From Mixophyes australis (lineage: Eukaryota; Chordata; Amphibia; Anura; Limnodynastidae), in the NCBI GenBank assembly GCA_036250195.1, contig JAVHZZ010000006.1, positions 169,776,424 through 169,840,423 of the forward strand: DNA of 64,000 nt, written 5' to 3'. Shown piece by piece: positions 32,341 to 46,960 of the stretch (position 1 is its first letter; each line of letters begins with the position of its first letter). The translations under genes were made by a program, and so were the position numbers. The notes below the pieces were generated by a model. The model did no database searches. It saw nothing but the letters and a program-made list of their open reading frames with translations, and was not told the origin of the DNA.

Positions 32341-34520
32341 TCATGAATCGAATCATGATTCATGAATCATGAATCATGAATCAAATCATGATTCATGAAT
32401 CATGAATCATGAATCGAATCATAAATCATGAATTGAATCATAAATCATGAATCATTAAATGAATCATGAATTGAATCATGATTCATGAATCGAATCATGA
32501 TTCATGAATCATGAATCAAGAATTGAATCATGATTCATGAATTTAATCATGAATTGAATCATGAATCATGAATCATAATTCATGAAATGAATCATAAATT
32601 GAATCATGTATCATGAATCATGAATTGAATCATGAATCATGAATCATAATTCATGAAATGAATCATAAATTGAATCATGTATCATGAATCATAAATTGAA
32701 TCATGTATCATGAATCATGAATTGAATCATGAATCATGAATTGAATCATGAATTGAATCATGAATCACGAATCATGAATTGAATCATGAATCATGAATTC
32801 AATCATGAATCATGAATTCAATCATGAATCATGAATCATGAATCATGAATTATGAATTGAATCATGAATCATGAATCATGAAATGAATCATGAATCATGA
32901 ATCAAATCATGATTCATGAATTGAATCATGATTCATGAATCATGAATCATGAATCGAATCATGATTCATGAATCATGAATCAAGAATTGAATCATGATTC
33001 ATGAATCATGAATCATGAATCGAATCATGATTCATGAATCATGAATCATGAATCGAATCATGATTCATGAATCATGAATCATGAATCGAATCATGATTCA
33101 TAAATCATGAATCATGAATCGAATCATGATTCATGAATCGAATCATGATTCATGAATCACGAATCATGAATCGAATCATGATTCATGAATCATGAATCAT
33201 GAATCAAATCATGATTCATGAATCATGAATCATGAATCGAATCATAAATCATGAATTGAATCATAAATCATGAATCATTAAATGAATCATGAATTGAATC
33301 ATGATTCATGAATCGAATCATGATTCATGAATCATGAATCAAGAATTGAATCATGATTCATGAATTTAATCATGAATTGAATCATGAATCATGAATCATA
33401 ATTCATGAAATGAATCATAAATTGAATCATGTATCATGAATCATGAATTGAATCATGAATCATGAATCATAATTCATGAAATGAATCATAAATTGAATCA
33501 TGTATCATGAATCATAAATTGAATCATGTATCATGAATCATGAATTGAATCATGAATCATGAATTGAATCATGAATTGAATCATGAATCACGAATCATGA
33601 ATTGAATCATGAATCATGAATTCAATCATGAATCATGAATTGAATCATGAATCATGAATTATGAATTGAATCATGAATCATGAATCATGAAATGAATCAT
33701 GAATCATGAATCAAATCATGATTCATGAATTGAATCATGATTCATGAATCATGAATCATGAATCATGAAATGAATCATGAATCATGAATCAAGAATTGAA
33801 TCATGATTCATGAATCATGAATCATGAATCGAATCATGATTCATGAATCATGAATCATGAATCCAATCATGAATCTTGAATCATGAATTGCATCATGATT
33901 CATGAATCATGAATCATGAATCGAATCATAAATTATGAATCATGAATCATGAATCGAATGATGATTCATGAATCATGAATCATGAATCGAATCATGAATC
34001 GAATCATAAATCATGAATTGAATCATAAATCATGAATCATTAAATGAATCATGATTCATGAATCATGAATCATTAAATGAATCATGATTCATGAATCATG
34101 AATCATGAATCGAATCATGATTCATGAATCATGAATCATGAATCGAATCATGATTCATGAATCATGAATCATGAATCGAATCATGATTCATGAATCATGA
34201 ATCATGAATCGAATCATGATTCATGAATCGAATCATGATTCATGAATCACGAATCATGGATCGAATCATTATTCATGAATCGAATCATGATTCATGAATC
34301 ACGAATCATGGATCGAATCATGAATCATGAATCGAATCATGATTCATGAATCATGAATCATGAATCGAATCATAAATCATGAATTGAATCATAAATCATG
34401 AATCATTAAATGAATCATGATTCATGAATCATGAATCATGAATCGAATCATGATTCATGAATCATGAATCATGAATCGAATCATGATTCATAAATCATGA
34501 ATCATGAATCGAATCATGAT
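32341..34520 (+). repeat. 2,180-bp tandem duplication, copy B
   Basis: Directly adjoins copy A. At the right edge the match continues into 34,521-34,600 against 32,341-32,420 with two differences (T 32,370 / C 34,550 and A 32,383 / G 34,563). Both are the changes expected from loss of a CpG, one on each strand. Confidence 0.82.
32574..33396 (+). repeat. 823-bp higher-order sub-block, occurrence 5
   Basis: Marker at 32,574 to marker at 33,397, followed by 1,428 bp to the last marker of the ordered region at 34,825. The 1,428 includes a 38-bp local duplication near 34,666-34,740. Confidence 0.78.
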
Positions 34521-37500
34521 TCATGAATCGAATCATGATTCATGAATCACGAATCATGAATCGAATCATGATTCATGAATCATGAATCATGAATCAAATC
34601 ATGATTCATGAATCATGAATCATGAATCGAATCATAAATCATGAATTGAATCATAAATCATGAATCATTAAATGAATCATGAATTGAATCATGATTCATG
34701 AATCATTAAATGAATCATGAATTGAATCATGATTCATGAATCGAATCATGATTCATGAATCATGAATCAAGAATTGAATCATGATTCATGAATTTAATCA
34801 TGAATTGAATCATGAATCATGAATCATAATTCATGAAATGAATCATAAATTGAATCATGTATCATGAATCATGAATTGAATCATGAATCATGAATCATAA
34901 TTCATGAAATGAATCATAAATTGAATCATGTATCATGAATCATAAATTGAATCATGTATCATGAATCATGAATTGAATCATGAATCATGAATTGAATCAT
35001 GAATTGAATCATGAATCACGAATCATGAATTGAATCATGAATCATGAATTCAATCATGAATCATGAATTCAATCATGAATCATGAATTATGAATTCAATC
35101 ATGAATCATGAATCATGAAATGAATCATGAATCATGAATCAAATCATGATTCATGAATCATGAATCAAGAATTGAATCATGATTCATGAATCATGAATCA
35201 TGAATCAGGATTCATGAATCATGAATCATGAATCCAATCATGATTCATGAATCATGATTCATGAAATAAATCATGATTCATGAATCAAATCATGATTCAT
35301 GAATCATGAATCATGAATCGAATCATGATTCATGAATCATGAATCATGAATCGAATCATGAATTATGAATCATGAATCATGAATCGAATCATGATTCATG
35401 AATCATGAATCATGAATCGAATCATGAATCATGAATCGAATCATAAATCATGAATTGAATCATAAATCATGAATCATTAAATGAATCATTATTCATGAAT
35501 CATGAATCATGAATCGAATCATGATTTATGAATCATGAATCATGAATCGAATCATGATTTATGAATCGAATCATGATTCATGAATCACGAATCATGAATC
35601 GAATCATGATTCATGAATCATGAATCATGATTCATGAATCATCAATCATGAATCGAATCATGATTCATGAATCGAATCATGATTCATGAATCATGAATCA
35701 TGAATCGAATCATAAATCATGAATTGAATCATAAATCATGAATCATTAAATGAATCATGAATTGAATCATGAATCATGAATTAAATCATGAATCATGAAT
35801 TGAATCATGAATCATGAATTGAATCATGAATCATGAATTGAATCATGAATTGAATCATGAATCTTGAATCATGAATTGAATCATGATTCATGAATCATGA
35901 ATCATGAATCGAATCATGAATTATGAATCATGAATCATGAATCGAATCATGATTCATGAATCATGAATCATGAATCGAATCATGATTCATGAATCATGAA
36001 TCATGAATCGAATCATGAATTATGAATCATGAATCATGAATCGAATCATGATTCATGAATCATGAATCATGAATCGAATCATGAATCATGAATCGAATCA
36101 TAAATCATGAATTGAATCATAAATCATGAATCATTAAATGAATCATTATTCATGAATCATGAATCATGAATCGAATCATGATTTATGAATCATGAATCAT
36201 GAATCGAATCATGATTTATGAATCGAATCATGATTCATGAATCACGAATCATGAATCGAATCATGATTCATGAATCATGAATCATGATTCATGAATCATC
36301 AATCATGAATCGAATCATGATTCATGAATCGAATCATGATTCATGAATCATGAATCATGAATCAAATCATAAATCATGAATTGAATCATAAATCATGAAT
36401 CATTAAATGAATCATGAATTGAATCATGAATCATGAATTAAATCATGAATCATGAATTGAATCATGAATCATGAATTGAATCATGAATCATGAATTGAAT
36501 CATGAATTGAATCATGAATCTTGAATCATGAATTGAATCATGATTCATGAATCATGAATCATGAATCGAATCATGAATTATGAATCATGAATCATGAATC
36601 GAATCATGATTCATGAATCATGAATCATGAATCGAATCATGAATCATGAATCGAATCATAAATCATGAATTGAATCATAAATCATGAATCATTAAATGAA
36701 TCATTATTCATGAATCATGAATCATGAATCGAATCATGATTTATGAATCATGAATCATGAATCGAATCATGATTTATGAATCGAATCATGATTCATGAAT
36801 CACGAATCATGAATCGAATCATGATTCATGAATCATGAATCATGATTCATGAATCATCAATCATGAATCGAATCATGATTCATGAATCGAATCATGATTC
36901 ATGAATCATGAATCATGAATCGAATCATAAATCATGAATTGAATCATAAATCATGAATCATTAAATGAATCATGAATTGAATCATGAATCATGAATTAAA
37001 TCATGAATCATGAATTGAATCATGAATCATGAATTGAATCATGAATCATGAATTGAATCATGAATTGAATCATGAATCACGAATCATGAATTGAATCATG
37101 AATCATGAATTGAATCATGAATCATGAATTGAATCATGAATCATGAATCATGAATTGAATCATGAATCAAATCATGATTCATGAATTTAATCATGAATTG
37201 AATCATGAATCATGAATTGAATCATGATTTATGAATCATGAATTGAATCATGATTCATGAATCATGAATAATGAATCGAATCATAAATCATGATTTGAAT
37301 CATGATTCATGAATCATGAATCATGAATCGAATCATAAATCTTGAATTGAATCATAAATCATGAATCATTAAATGAATCATGAATTAAATCATGAAACAT
37401 GAATTGAATCATGATTCATGAATCATGAATCATGAATCGAATCATGATTCATGAATCATGAATCATGAATCGAATCATGAATCTTGAATCATGAATTGAA

Positions 37501-40500
37501 TCATGATTCATGAATCATGAATCGAGTCATGAATTATGAATCATGAATCATGAATCGAATCATGATTCATGAATCATGAATCATGAATCGAATCATGAAT
37601 CATGAATCGAATCATAAATCATGAATTGAATCATAAATCATGAATCATTAAATGAATCATGATTCATGAATCATGAATCATGAATCGAATCATGATTTAT
37701 GAATCATGAATCATGAATCGAATCATGAATCATGAATCATAATTCATGAAATGAATCATAAATTGAATCATGTATCATGAATCATAAATTGAATTATGTA
37801 TCATGAATCATGAATTGAATCATGAATCATGAATTGAATCATGAATTGAATCATGAATCACGAATCATGAATTAAATCATGAATCATGAATTGAATCATG
37901 AATCATGAATTGAATCATGAATCATGAATTGAATCATAAATCATGAATTATGAATTGAATCATAAATCTTGAATCGAATCATGATTCATGAATCATGAGT
38001 CAAGAATTGAATCATGATTCATGAATCATGAATCGAATCAAGATTCATGAATCATGAATCATGAATCCAATCATGATTCATGAATCATGATTCATGAAAT
38101 AAATCATGATTCATGAATCAAATCATGATTCATGAATCATGAATCATGAATCGAATCATGATTCATGAATCATGAATCATGAATCGAATCATGAATTATG
38201 AATCATGAATCATGAATCAAATCATGATTCATGAATCATGAATCATGAATCGAATCATGAATCATGAATCGAATCATAAATCATGAATTGAATCATAAAT
38301 CATGAATCATTAAATGAATCATTATTCATGAATCATGAATCATGAATCGAATCATGATTTATGAATCATGAATCATGAATCGAATCATGATTTATGAATC
38401 GAATCATGATTCATGAATCACGAATCATGAATCGAATCATGATTCATGAATCATGAATCATGATTCATGAATCATCAATCATGAATCGAATCATGATTCA
38501 TGAATCGAATCATGATTCATGAATCATGAATCATGAATCGAATCATAAATCATGAATTGAATCATAAATCATGAATCATTAAATGAATCATGAATTGAAT
38601 CATGAATCATGAATTAAATCATGAATCATGAATTGAATCATGAATCATGAATTGAATCATGAATCATGAATTGAATCATGAATTGAATCATGAATCACGA
38701 ATCATGAATTGAATCATGAATCATGAATTGAATCATGAATCATGAATTGAATCATGAATCATGAATCATGAATTGAATCATGAATCAAATCATGATTCAT
38801 GAATTTAATCATGAATTGAATCATGAATCATGAATTGAATCATGAATCATGAATTGAATCATGAATCATGAATCATGAATTGAATCATGAATCAAATCAT
38901 GATTCATGAATTTAATCATGAATTGAATCATGAATCATGAATTGAATCATGATTTATGAATCATGAATTGAATCATGATTCATGAATCATGAATAATGAA
39001 TCGAATCATAAATCATGATTTGAATCATGATTCATGAATCATGAATCATGAATCGAATCATAAATCTTGAATTGAATCATAAATCATGAATCATTAAATG
39101 AATCATGAATTAAATCATGAAACATGAATTGAATCATGATTCATGAATCATGAATCATGAATCGAATCATGATTCATGAATCATGAATCATGAATCGAAT
39201 CATGAATCTTGAATCATGAATTGAATCATGATTCATGAATCATGAATCGAATCATGAATTATGAATCATGAATCATGAATCGAATCATGATTCATGAATC
39301 ATGAATCATGAATCGAATCATGAATCATGAATCGAATCATAAATCATGAATTGAATCATAAATCATGAATCATTAAATGAATCATGATTCATGAATCATG
39401 AATCATGAATCGAATCATGATTTATGAATCATGAATCATGAATCGAATCATGATTCATGAATCATGAATCATTAAATGAATCATGATTCATGAATCATGA
39501 ATCATGAATCGAATCATGATTTATGAATCATGAATCATGAATCGAATCATGATTCATGGATCGAATCATGATTCATGAATCGAATCATGATTCATGAATC
39601 ACGAATCATGGATCGAATCATGATTCATGAATCGAATCATGATTCATGAATCACGAATCATGGATCGAATCATGAATCATGAATCGAATCATGATTCATG
39701 AATCATGAATCGAATCATAAATCATGAATTGAATAATAAATCATGAATCATTAAATAAATCATGATTCATGAATCATGAATCATGAATCGAATCATGATT
39801 CATGAATCATGAATCATGAATCGAATCATGATTCATGAATCATGAATCATGAATCGAATCATGATTCATGAATCATGAATCATGAATCGAATCATGATTC
39901 ATAAATCATGAATCATTAATCGAATCATGATTCATGAATCGAATCATGATTCATGAATCACGAATCATGAATCGAATCATGATTCATGAATCATGAATCA
40001 TGAATCAAATCATGATTCATGAATTATGAATCATGAATCGAATCATAAATCATGAATTGAATCATAAATCATGAATCATTAAATGAATCATGAATTGAAT
40101 CATGATTCATGAATCGAATCATGATTCATGAATCATGAATCATGATTCATGAATCATGAATCATGAATCGAATCATGATTCATGAATCATGAATCATGAA
40201 TCCAATCATGATCCATGAATCATGATTCATGAATTAAATCATGATTCATTAATCAAATCATGATTCATGAATCATGAATCATGAATCGAATCATGATTCA
40301 TGAATCATGAATCATGAATCGAATCATGAATCTTGAATCATGAATTGAATTATGATTCATGAATCATAATTCATGAAATGAATCATAAATTGAATCATGT
40401 ATCATGAATCATGAATTGAATCATGAATCATGAATCATAATTCATGAAATGAATCATAAATTGAATCATGTATCATGAATCATGAATTGAATCATGAATC

Positions 40501-40881
40501 ATGAATCATAATTCATGAAATGAATCATAAATTGAATCATGTATCATGAATCATAAATTGAATCATGTATCATGAATCATGAATTGAATCATGAATCATG
40601 AATTGAATCATGAATCATGAATTCAATCATAAATCATGAATTATGAATTGAATCATGAATCATGAATCATGAAATGAATCATGAATCATGAATCAAATCA
40701 TGATTCATGAATTGAATCATGATTCATGAATCATGAATCATGAATCGAATCATGATTCATGAATCATGAATCAAGAATTGAATCATGATTCATGAATCAT
40801 GAATCATGAATCGAATCATGATTCATGAATCATGAATCATGAATCGAATCATGATTCATGAATCATGAATCATGAATCGAA

Positions 40882-41181
40882 TCATGAATCTTGAATCATG
40901 AATTGAATCATGATTCATGAATCATGAATCAAGAATTGAATCATGATTCATGAATCGAATCATGATTCATGAATCATGAATCATGAATCGAATCATGAAT
41001 CATGAATCGAATCATAAATCATGAATTGAATCATAAATCATGAATCATTAAATGAATCATTATTCATGAATCATGAATCATGAATTGAATCATGATTTAT
41101 GAATCATGAATCATGAATCGAATCATAATTCATGAATTGAATCATGATTCATGAATCATGAATCATGAATCGAATCATGAT
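40882..41181 (+). repeat. 300-bp tandem duplication, copy A
   Basis: Matches the next 300 bases at offset exactly 300, including the rare CATTATTC near 41,060 and 41,360. Two differences were found: T 41,138 / C 41,438 and T 41,159 / C 41,459. Each turns a CG into TG. Confidence 0.85.
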
Positions 41182-41478
41182 TCATGAATCTTGAATCATG
41201 AATTGAATCATGATTCATGAATCATGAATCAAGAATTGAATCATGATTCATGAATCGAATCATGATTCATGAATCATGAATCATGAATCGAATCATGAAT
41301 CATGAATCGAATCATAAATCATGAATTGAATCATAAATCATGAATCATTAAATGAATCATTATTCATGAATCATGAATCATGAATTGAATCATGATTTAT
41401 GAATCATGAATCATGAATCGAATCATAATTCATGAATCGAATCATGATTCATGAATCACGAATCATGAATCGAATCAT
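41182..41478 (+). repeat. 300-bp tandem duplication, copy B
   Basis: Second copy, retaining CG where copy A has TG. After 41,478 the sequences part. The direction of change is inferred, not shown. Confidence 0.83.
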
Positions 41479-44400
41479 AAATCATGAATTGAATCATAAA
41501 TCATGAATCATTAAATGAATCATGAATTGAATCATGAATCATGAATTAAATCATGAATCATGAATTGAATCATGAATCATGAATTGAATCATGAATCATG
41601 AATTGAATCATGAATCATGAATCATGAATTGAATCATGAATCAAATCATGATTCATGAATTTAATCATGAATTGAATCATGAATCATGAATTGAATCATG
41701 ATTTATGAATCATGAATTGAATCATGATTCATGAATCATGAATCATGAATCGAATCATAAATCTTGAATTGAATCATAAATCATGAATCATTAAATGAAT
41801 CATGAATTAAATCATGAAACATGAATTGAATCATAAATCATGAATTGAATCATAAATCATGAATCATTAAATGAATCATGAATTGAATCATGAATCATGA
41901 ATCATGAATCGAATCATGATTCATGAATCATGAATCATGAATCCAATCATGATTCATGAATCATGATTCATGAATTAAATCATGATTCATTAATCAAATC
42001 ATGATTCATGAATCATGAATCATGAATCGAATCATGATTCATGAATCATGAATCATGAATCCAATCATGAATCTTGAATCATGAATTGAATCATGATTCA
42101 TGAATCATGAATCATGAATCGAATCATGAATTATGAATCATGAATCATGAATCGAATCATGATTCATGAATCATGAATCATGAATCGAATCATGAATCAT
42201 GAATCGAATCATAAATCATGAATTGAATCATAAATCATGAATCATTAAATGAATCATGATTCATGAATCATGAATCATGAATCGAATCATGATTTATGAA
42301 TCATGAATCATGAATCGAATCATGATTCATGAATCATGAATCATTAAATGAATCATGATTCATGAATCATGAATCATGAATCGAATCATGATTTATGAAT
42401 CATGAATCATGAATCGAATCATGATTCATGGATCGAATCATGATTCATGAATCGAATCATGATTCATGAATCACGAATCATGGATCGAATCATGATTCAT
42501 GAATCGAATCATGATTCATGAATCACGAATCATGGATCGAATCATGAATCATGAATCATGAATCAAATCATGATTCATGAATCATGAATCATAAATCATG
42601 AATCATTAAATGAATCAAGAATTGAATCATAAATCATGAATCATTAAATGAATCAAGAATTGAATCATGATTCTTGAATCATGAATCATGATTCATGAAT
42701 CATGATTCATGAATTAAATCATGATTCATTAATCAAATCATGATTCATGAATCATGAATCATGAATCGAATCATGATTCATGAATCATGAATCATGAATC
42801 GAATCATGAATCTTGAATCATGAATTGAATTATGATTCATGAATCATAATTCATGAAATGAATCATAAATTGAATCATGTATCATGAATCATGAATTGAA
42901 TCATGAATCATGAATCATAATTCATGAAATGAATCATAAATTGAATCATTTTCATGAATTGAATCATGAATCATGAATTGAATCATGAATCATGAATTGA
43001 ATCATGAATTGAATCATGAATCACGAATCATGAATTGAATCATAAATCATGAATTGAATCATGAATCATGAATTGAATCATGAATCATGAATTGAATCAT
43101 GAATCATGAATTGAATCATGAATCATGAATCATGAATTGAATCATGAATCATGAATTGAATCATGAATCAAATCATGATTCATGAATTTAATCATGAATT
43201 GAATCATGAATCATAAAATTGAATCATGATTTATGAATCATGAATTGAATCATGATTCATGAATCATGAATCATGAATCGAATCATAAATCATGATTTGA
43301 ATCATGATTCATGAATCATGAATCATGAATCGAATCATAAATCTTGAATTGAATCATAAATCATGAATCATTAAATGAATCATGAATTAAATCATGAAAC
43401 ATGAATTGAATCATAAATCATGAATTGAATCATAAATCATGAATCATTAAATGAATCATGAATTGAATCATGAATCATGAATCGAATCATGATTCATGAA
43501 TCATGAATCATGAATCATGAATCGAATCATAAATCTTGAATTGAATCATAAATCATGAATCATTAAATGAATCATGAATTGAATCATGATTCATGAATCG
43601 AATCATGAATCATGAATCATGAATCCAATCATGATTCATGAATCATGATTCATGAATTAAATCATGATTCATGAATTAAATCATGATTCATTAATCAAAT
43701 CATGATTCATGAATCATGAATCATGAATCGAATCATGATTCATGAATCATGAATCATGAATCGAATCATGAATCTTGAATCATGAATTATGATTCATGAA
43801 TCATAATTCATGAAATGAATCATAAATTGAATCATGTATCATGAATCATGAATTGAATCATGAATCATGAATCATAATTCATGAAATGAATCATAAATTG
43901 AATCATGAATCATAAATTGAATCATGTATCATGAATCATGAATTTAATCATGAATCATGAATTGAATCATGAATCATGAATTCAATCATGAATCATGAAT
44001 TCAATATTGAATCATGAATTATGAATTGAATCATGAATCATGAATCATGAATCGAATCAAGATTCATGAATCGAATCATGATTCATAAATCGAATCATGA
44101 TTCATGAATCACGAATCATGAATCGAATCATGATTCATGAATCAAGAATCATGAATCGAATCATGATTCATGAATCACGAATCATGAATCGAATCATGAT
44201 TCATGAATCAAGAATCATGAATCGAATCATGATTCATTAATCATGAATCATGAATCGAATCATAAATCATGAATTGAATTATAAATCAAGAATCATTAAA
44301 TGAATCATGAATTGAATCATGATTCATGAAACGAATCATGCTTCATGAATCACGAATCATGAATCGAATCATGATTCATGAATCGAATCATGATTCATAA

Positions 44401-46710
44401 ATCGAATCATGATTCATGAATCACGAATCATGAATCGAATCATGATTCATGAATCATGAATCATGAATCGAATCATGATTCATGAATCATGAATCATGAA
44501 TCGAATCATGATTCATGAATCGAATCATGAATCGAATCATGATTCATGAATCGAATCATGATTCATGAATCACGAATCATGGATCGAATCACGATTCATG
44601 AATTGAATCATGATTCATGAATCACGAATCATGGATCGAATCATGAATCATGAATCGAATCATGATTCATTAATCATGAATCATGAATCGAATCATTATT
44701 CATGAATCATGAATAATGAATCGAATCATGATTCATGAATCATGAATCATGAATCGAATCATGATTCATAAATCATGAATCATGAATCGAATCATGATTC
44801 ATGAATCGAATCATGATTCATAAATCGAATCATGACTCATGAATCACGAATCATGAATCGAATCATGATTCATGAATCATGAATCATGAATCGAATCATG
44901 ATTCATGAATCACGAATCATGAATCGAATCATGATTCATGAATCGAATCATGAATTGAATCATGAATCACGAATCATGAATTGAATTATGAATCATGAAT
45001 TGAATCATGAATTGAATCATGAATCATGAATTGAATCATGAATCATGAATCATGAATTGAATCATGAATCATGAATCATGAATTGAATCATGAATCATGA
45101 ATTAAATCATGAATCATGAATCATGAATTGAATCATGAATTGAATCATGAATCACGAATCATGAATTAAATTATGAATCATGAATTGAATCATGAATCAA
45201 GAATTGAATCATGAATCATGAATTGAATCATGAATCATGAATCATGAATTGAATCATGAATCATGAATCAAGAATCAAATCATGATTCATGAATTTAATC
45301 ATGAATTGAATCATGAATCATGAATTGAATTATGATTTATGAATCATGAATCAAGAATTGAATCATGATTCATGAATCATGAATCATGAATTGAATCATA
45401 AATCATGATTTGAATCATGATTCATGAATCATGAATCATGAATCGAATCATAAATTATGAATCATGAATCATGAATCGAATGATGATTCATGAATCATGA
45501 ATCATGAATCGAATCATGAATCATGAATCGAATCATAAATCATGAATTGAATCATAAATCATGAATCATTAAATGAATCATGATTCATGAATCATGAATC
45601 ATGAATCGAATCATGATTCATGAATCATGAATCGAATCATGATTCATGAATCATGAATCATGAATCGAATCATGATTCATGAATCGAATCATGAATCGAA
45701 TCATGATTCATGAATCAAATCATGATTCATGAATCACGAATCATGGATCGAATCATGATTCATGAATTGAATCATGATTCATGAATCACGAATCATGGAT
45801 CGAATCATGAATCATGAATCGAATCATGATTCATGAATCATGAATCATGAATCGAATCATGATTCATGAATCATGAATCATGAATCGAATCATAAATCAT
45901 GAATTGAATCATAAATCATGAATCATTAAATGAATCATGATTCATGAATCATGAATCATGAATCGAATCATGATTCATAAATCATGAATCATGAATCGAA
46001 TCATGATTCATGAATCGAATCATGATTCATAAATCGAATCATGATTCATGAATCACGAATCATGAATCGAATCATGATTCATGAATCAAGAATCATGAAT
46101 CGAATCATGATTCATGAATCATGAATCATGAATCGAATCATAAATCATGAATTGAATCATAAATCAAGAATCATTAAATGAATCATGAATTGAATCATGA
46201 TTCATGAAACGAATCATGCTTCATGAATCACGAATCATGAATCGAATCATGATTCATGAATCGAATCATGATTCATAAATCGAATCATGATTCATGAATC
46301 ACTAATCATGAATCGAATCATGATTCATGAATCATGAATCATGAATCGAATCATAAATCATGAATTGAATCATAAATCATGAATCATTAAATGAATCATG
46401 AATTGAATCATGATTCATGAATCGAATCATTATTCATGAATCACGAATCATGAATCGAATCATGATTCATGAATCGAATCATGAATTGAATCATGAATCA
46501 CGAATCATGAATTGAATTATGAATCATGAATTGAATCATGAATCATGAATTGAATCGTGAATCATGAATTGAATCATGAATCATGAATCATGAATTGAAT
46601 CATGAATCATGAATCATGAATTGAATCATGAATCATGAATTAAATCATGAATCATGAATCATGAATTGAATCATGAATTGAATCATGAATCACGAATCAT
46701 GAATTGAATT

Positions 46711-46960
46711 ATGAATCATGAATCGAATCATAAATCATGAATTGAATCCTAAATCATGAATCATTAAATGAATCATGAATTAAATCATGAATCATGAATT
46801 GAATCATAAATCATGAATTGAATCATAAATCATGAAACATTAAATAAATCAGGAATTGAATCATGAATCATGATTCATGAATCATGAATCATGAATCGAA
46901 TCATGATTCATGTATCATGAATCATGAATCGAATCATAAATCATGAATTGAATCATAAAT
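46711..46960 (+). repeat. 250-bp segment duplicated at exactly 7,500 bp, copy A
   Basis: Shares the rare words GAATCCTAAATC (46,744 and 54,244) and GAAACATTAAAT with 54,211-54,460 at offset 7,500. Few differences are seen. The flanks do not match, so it is a remnant of a larger or transposed block. Confidence 0.7.
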
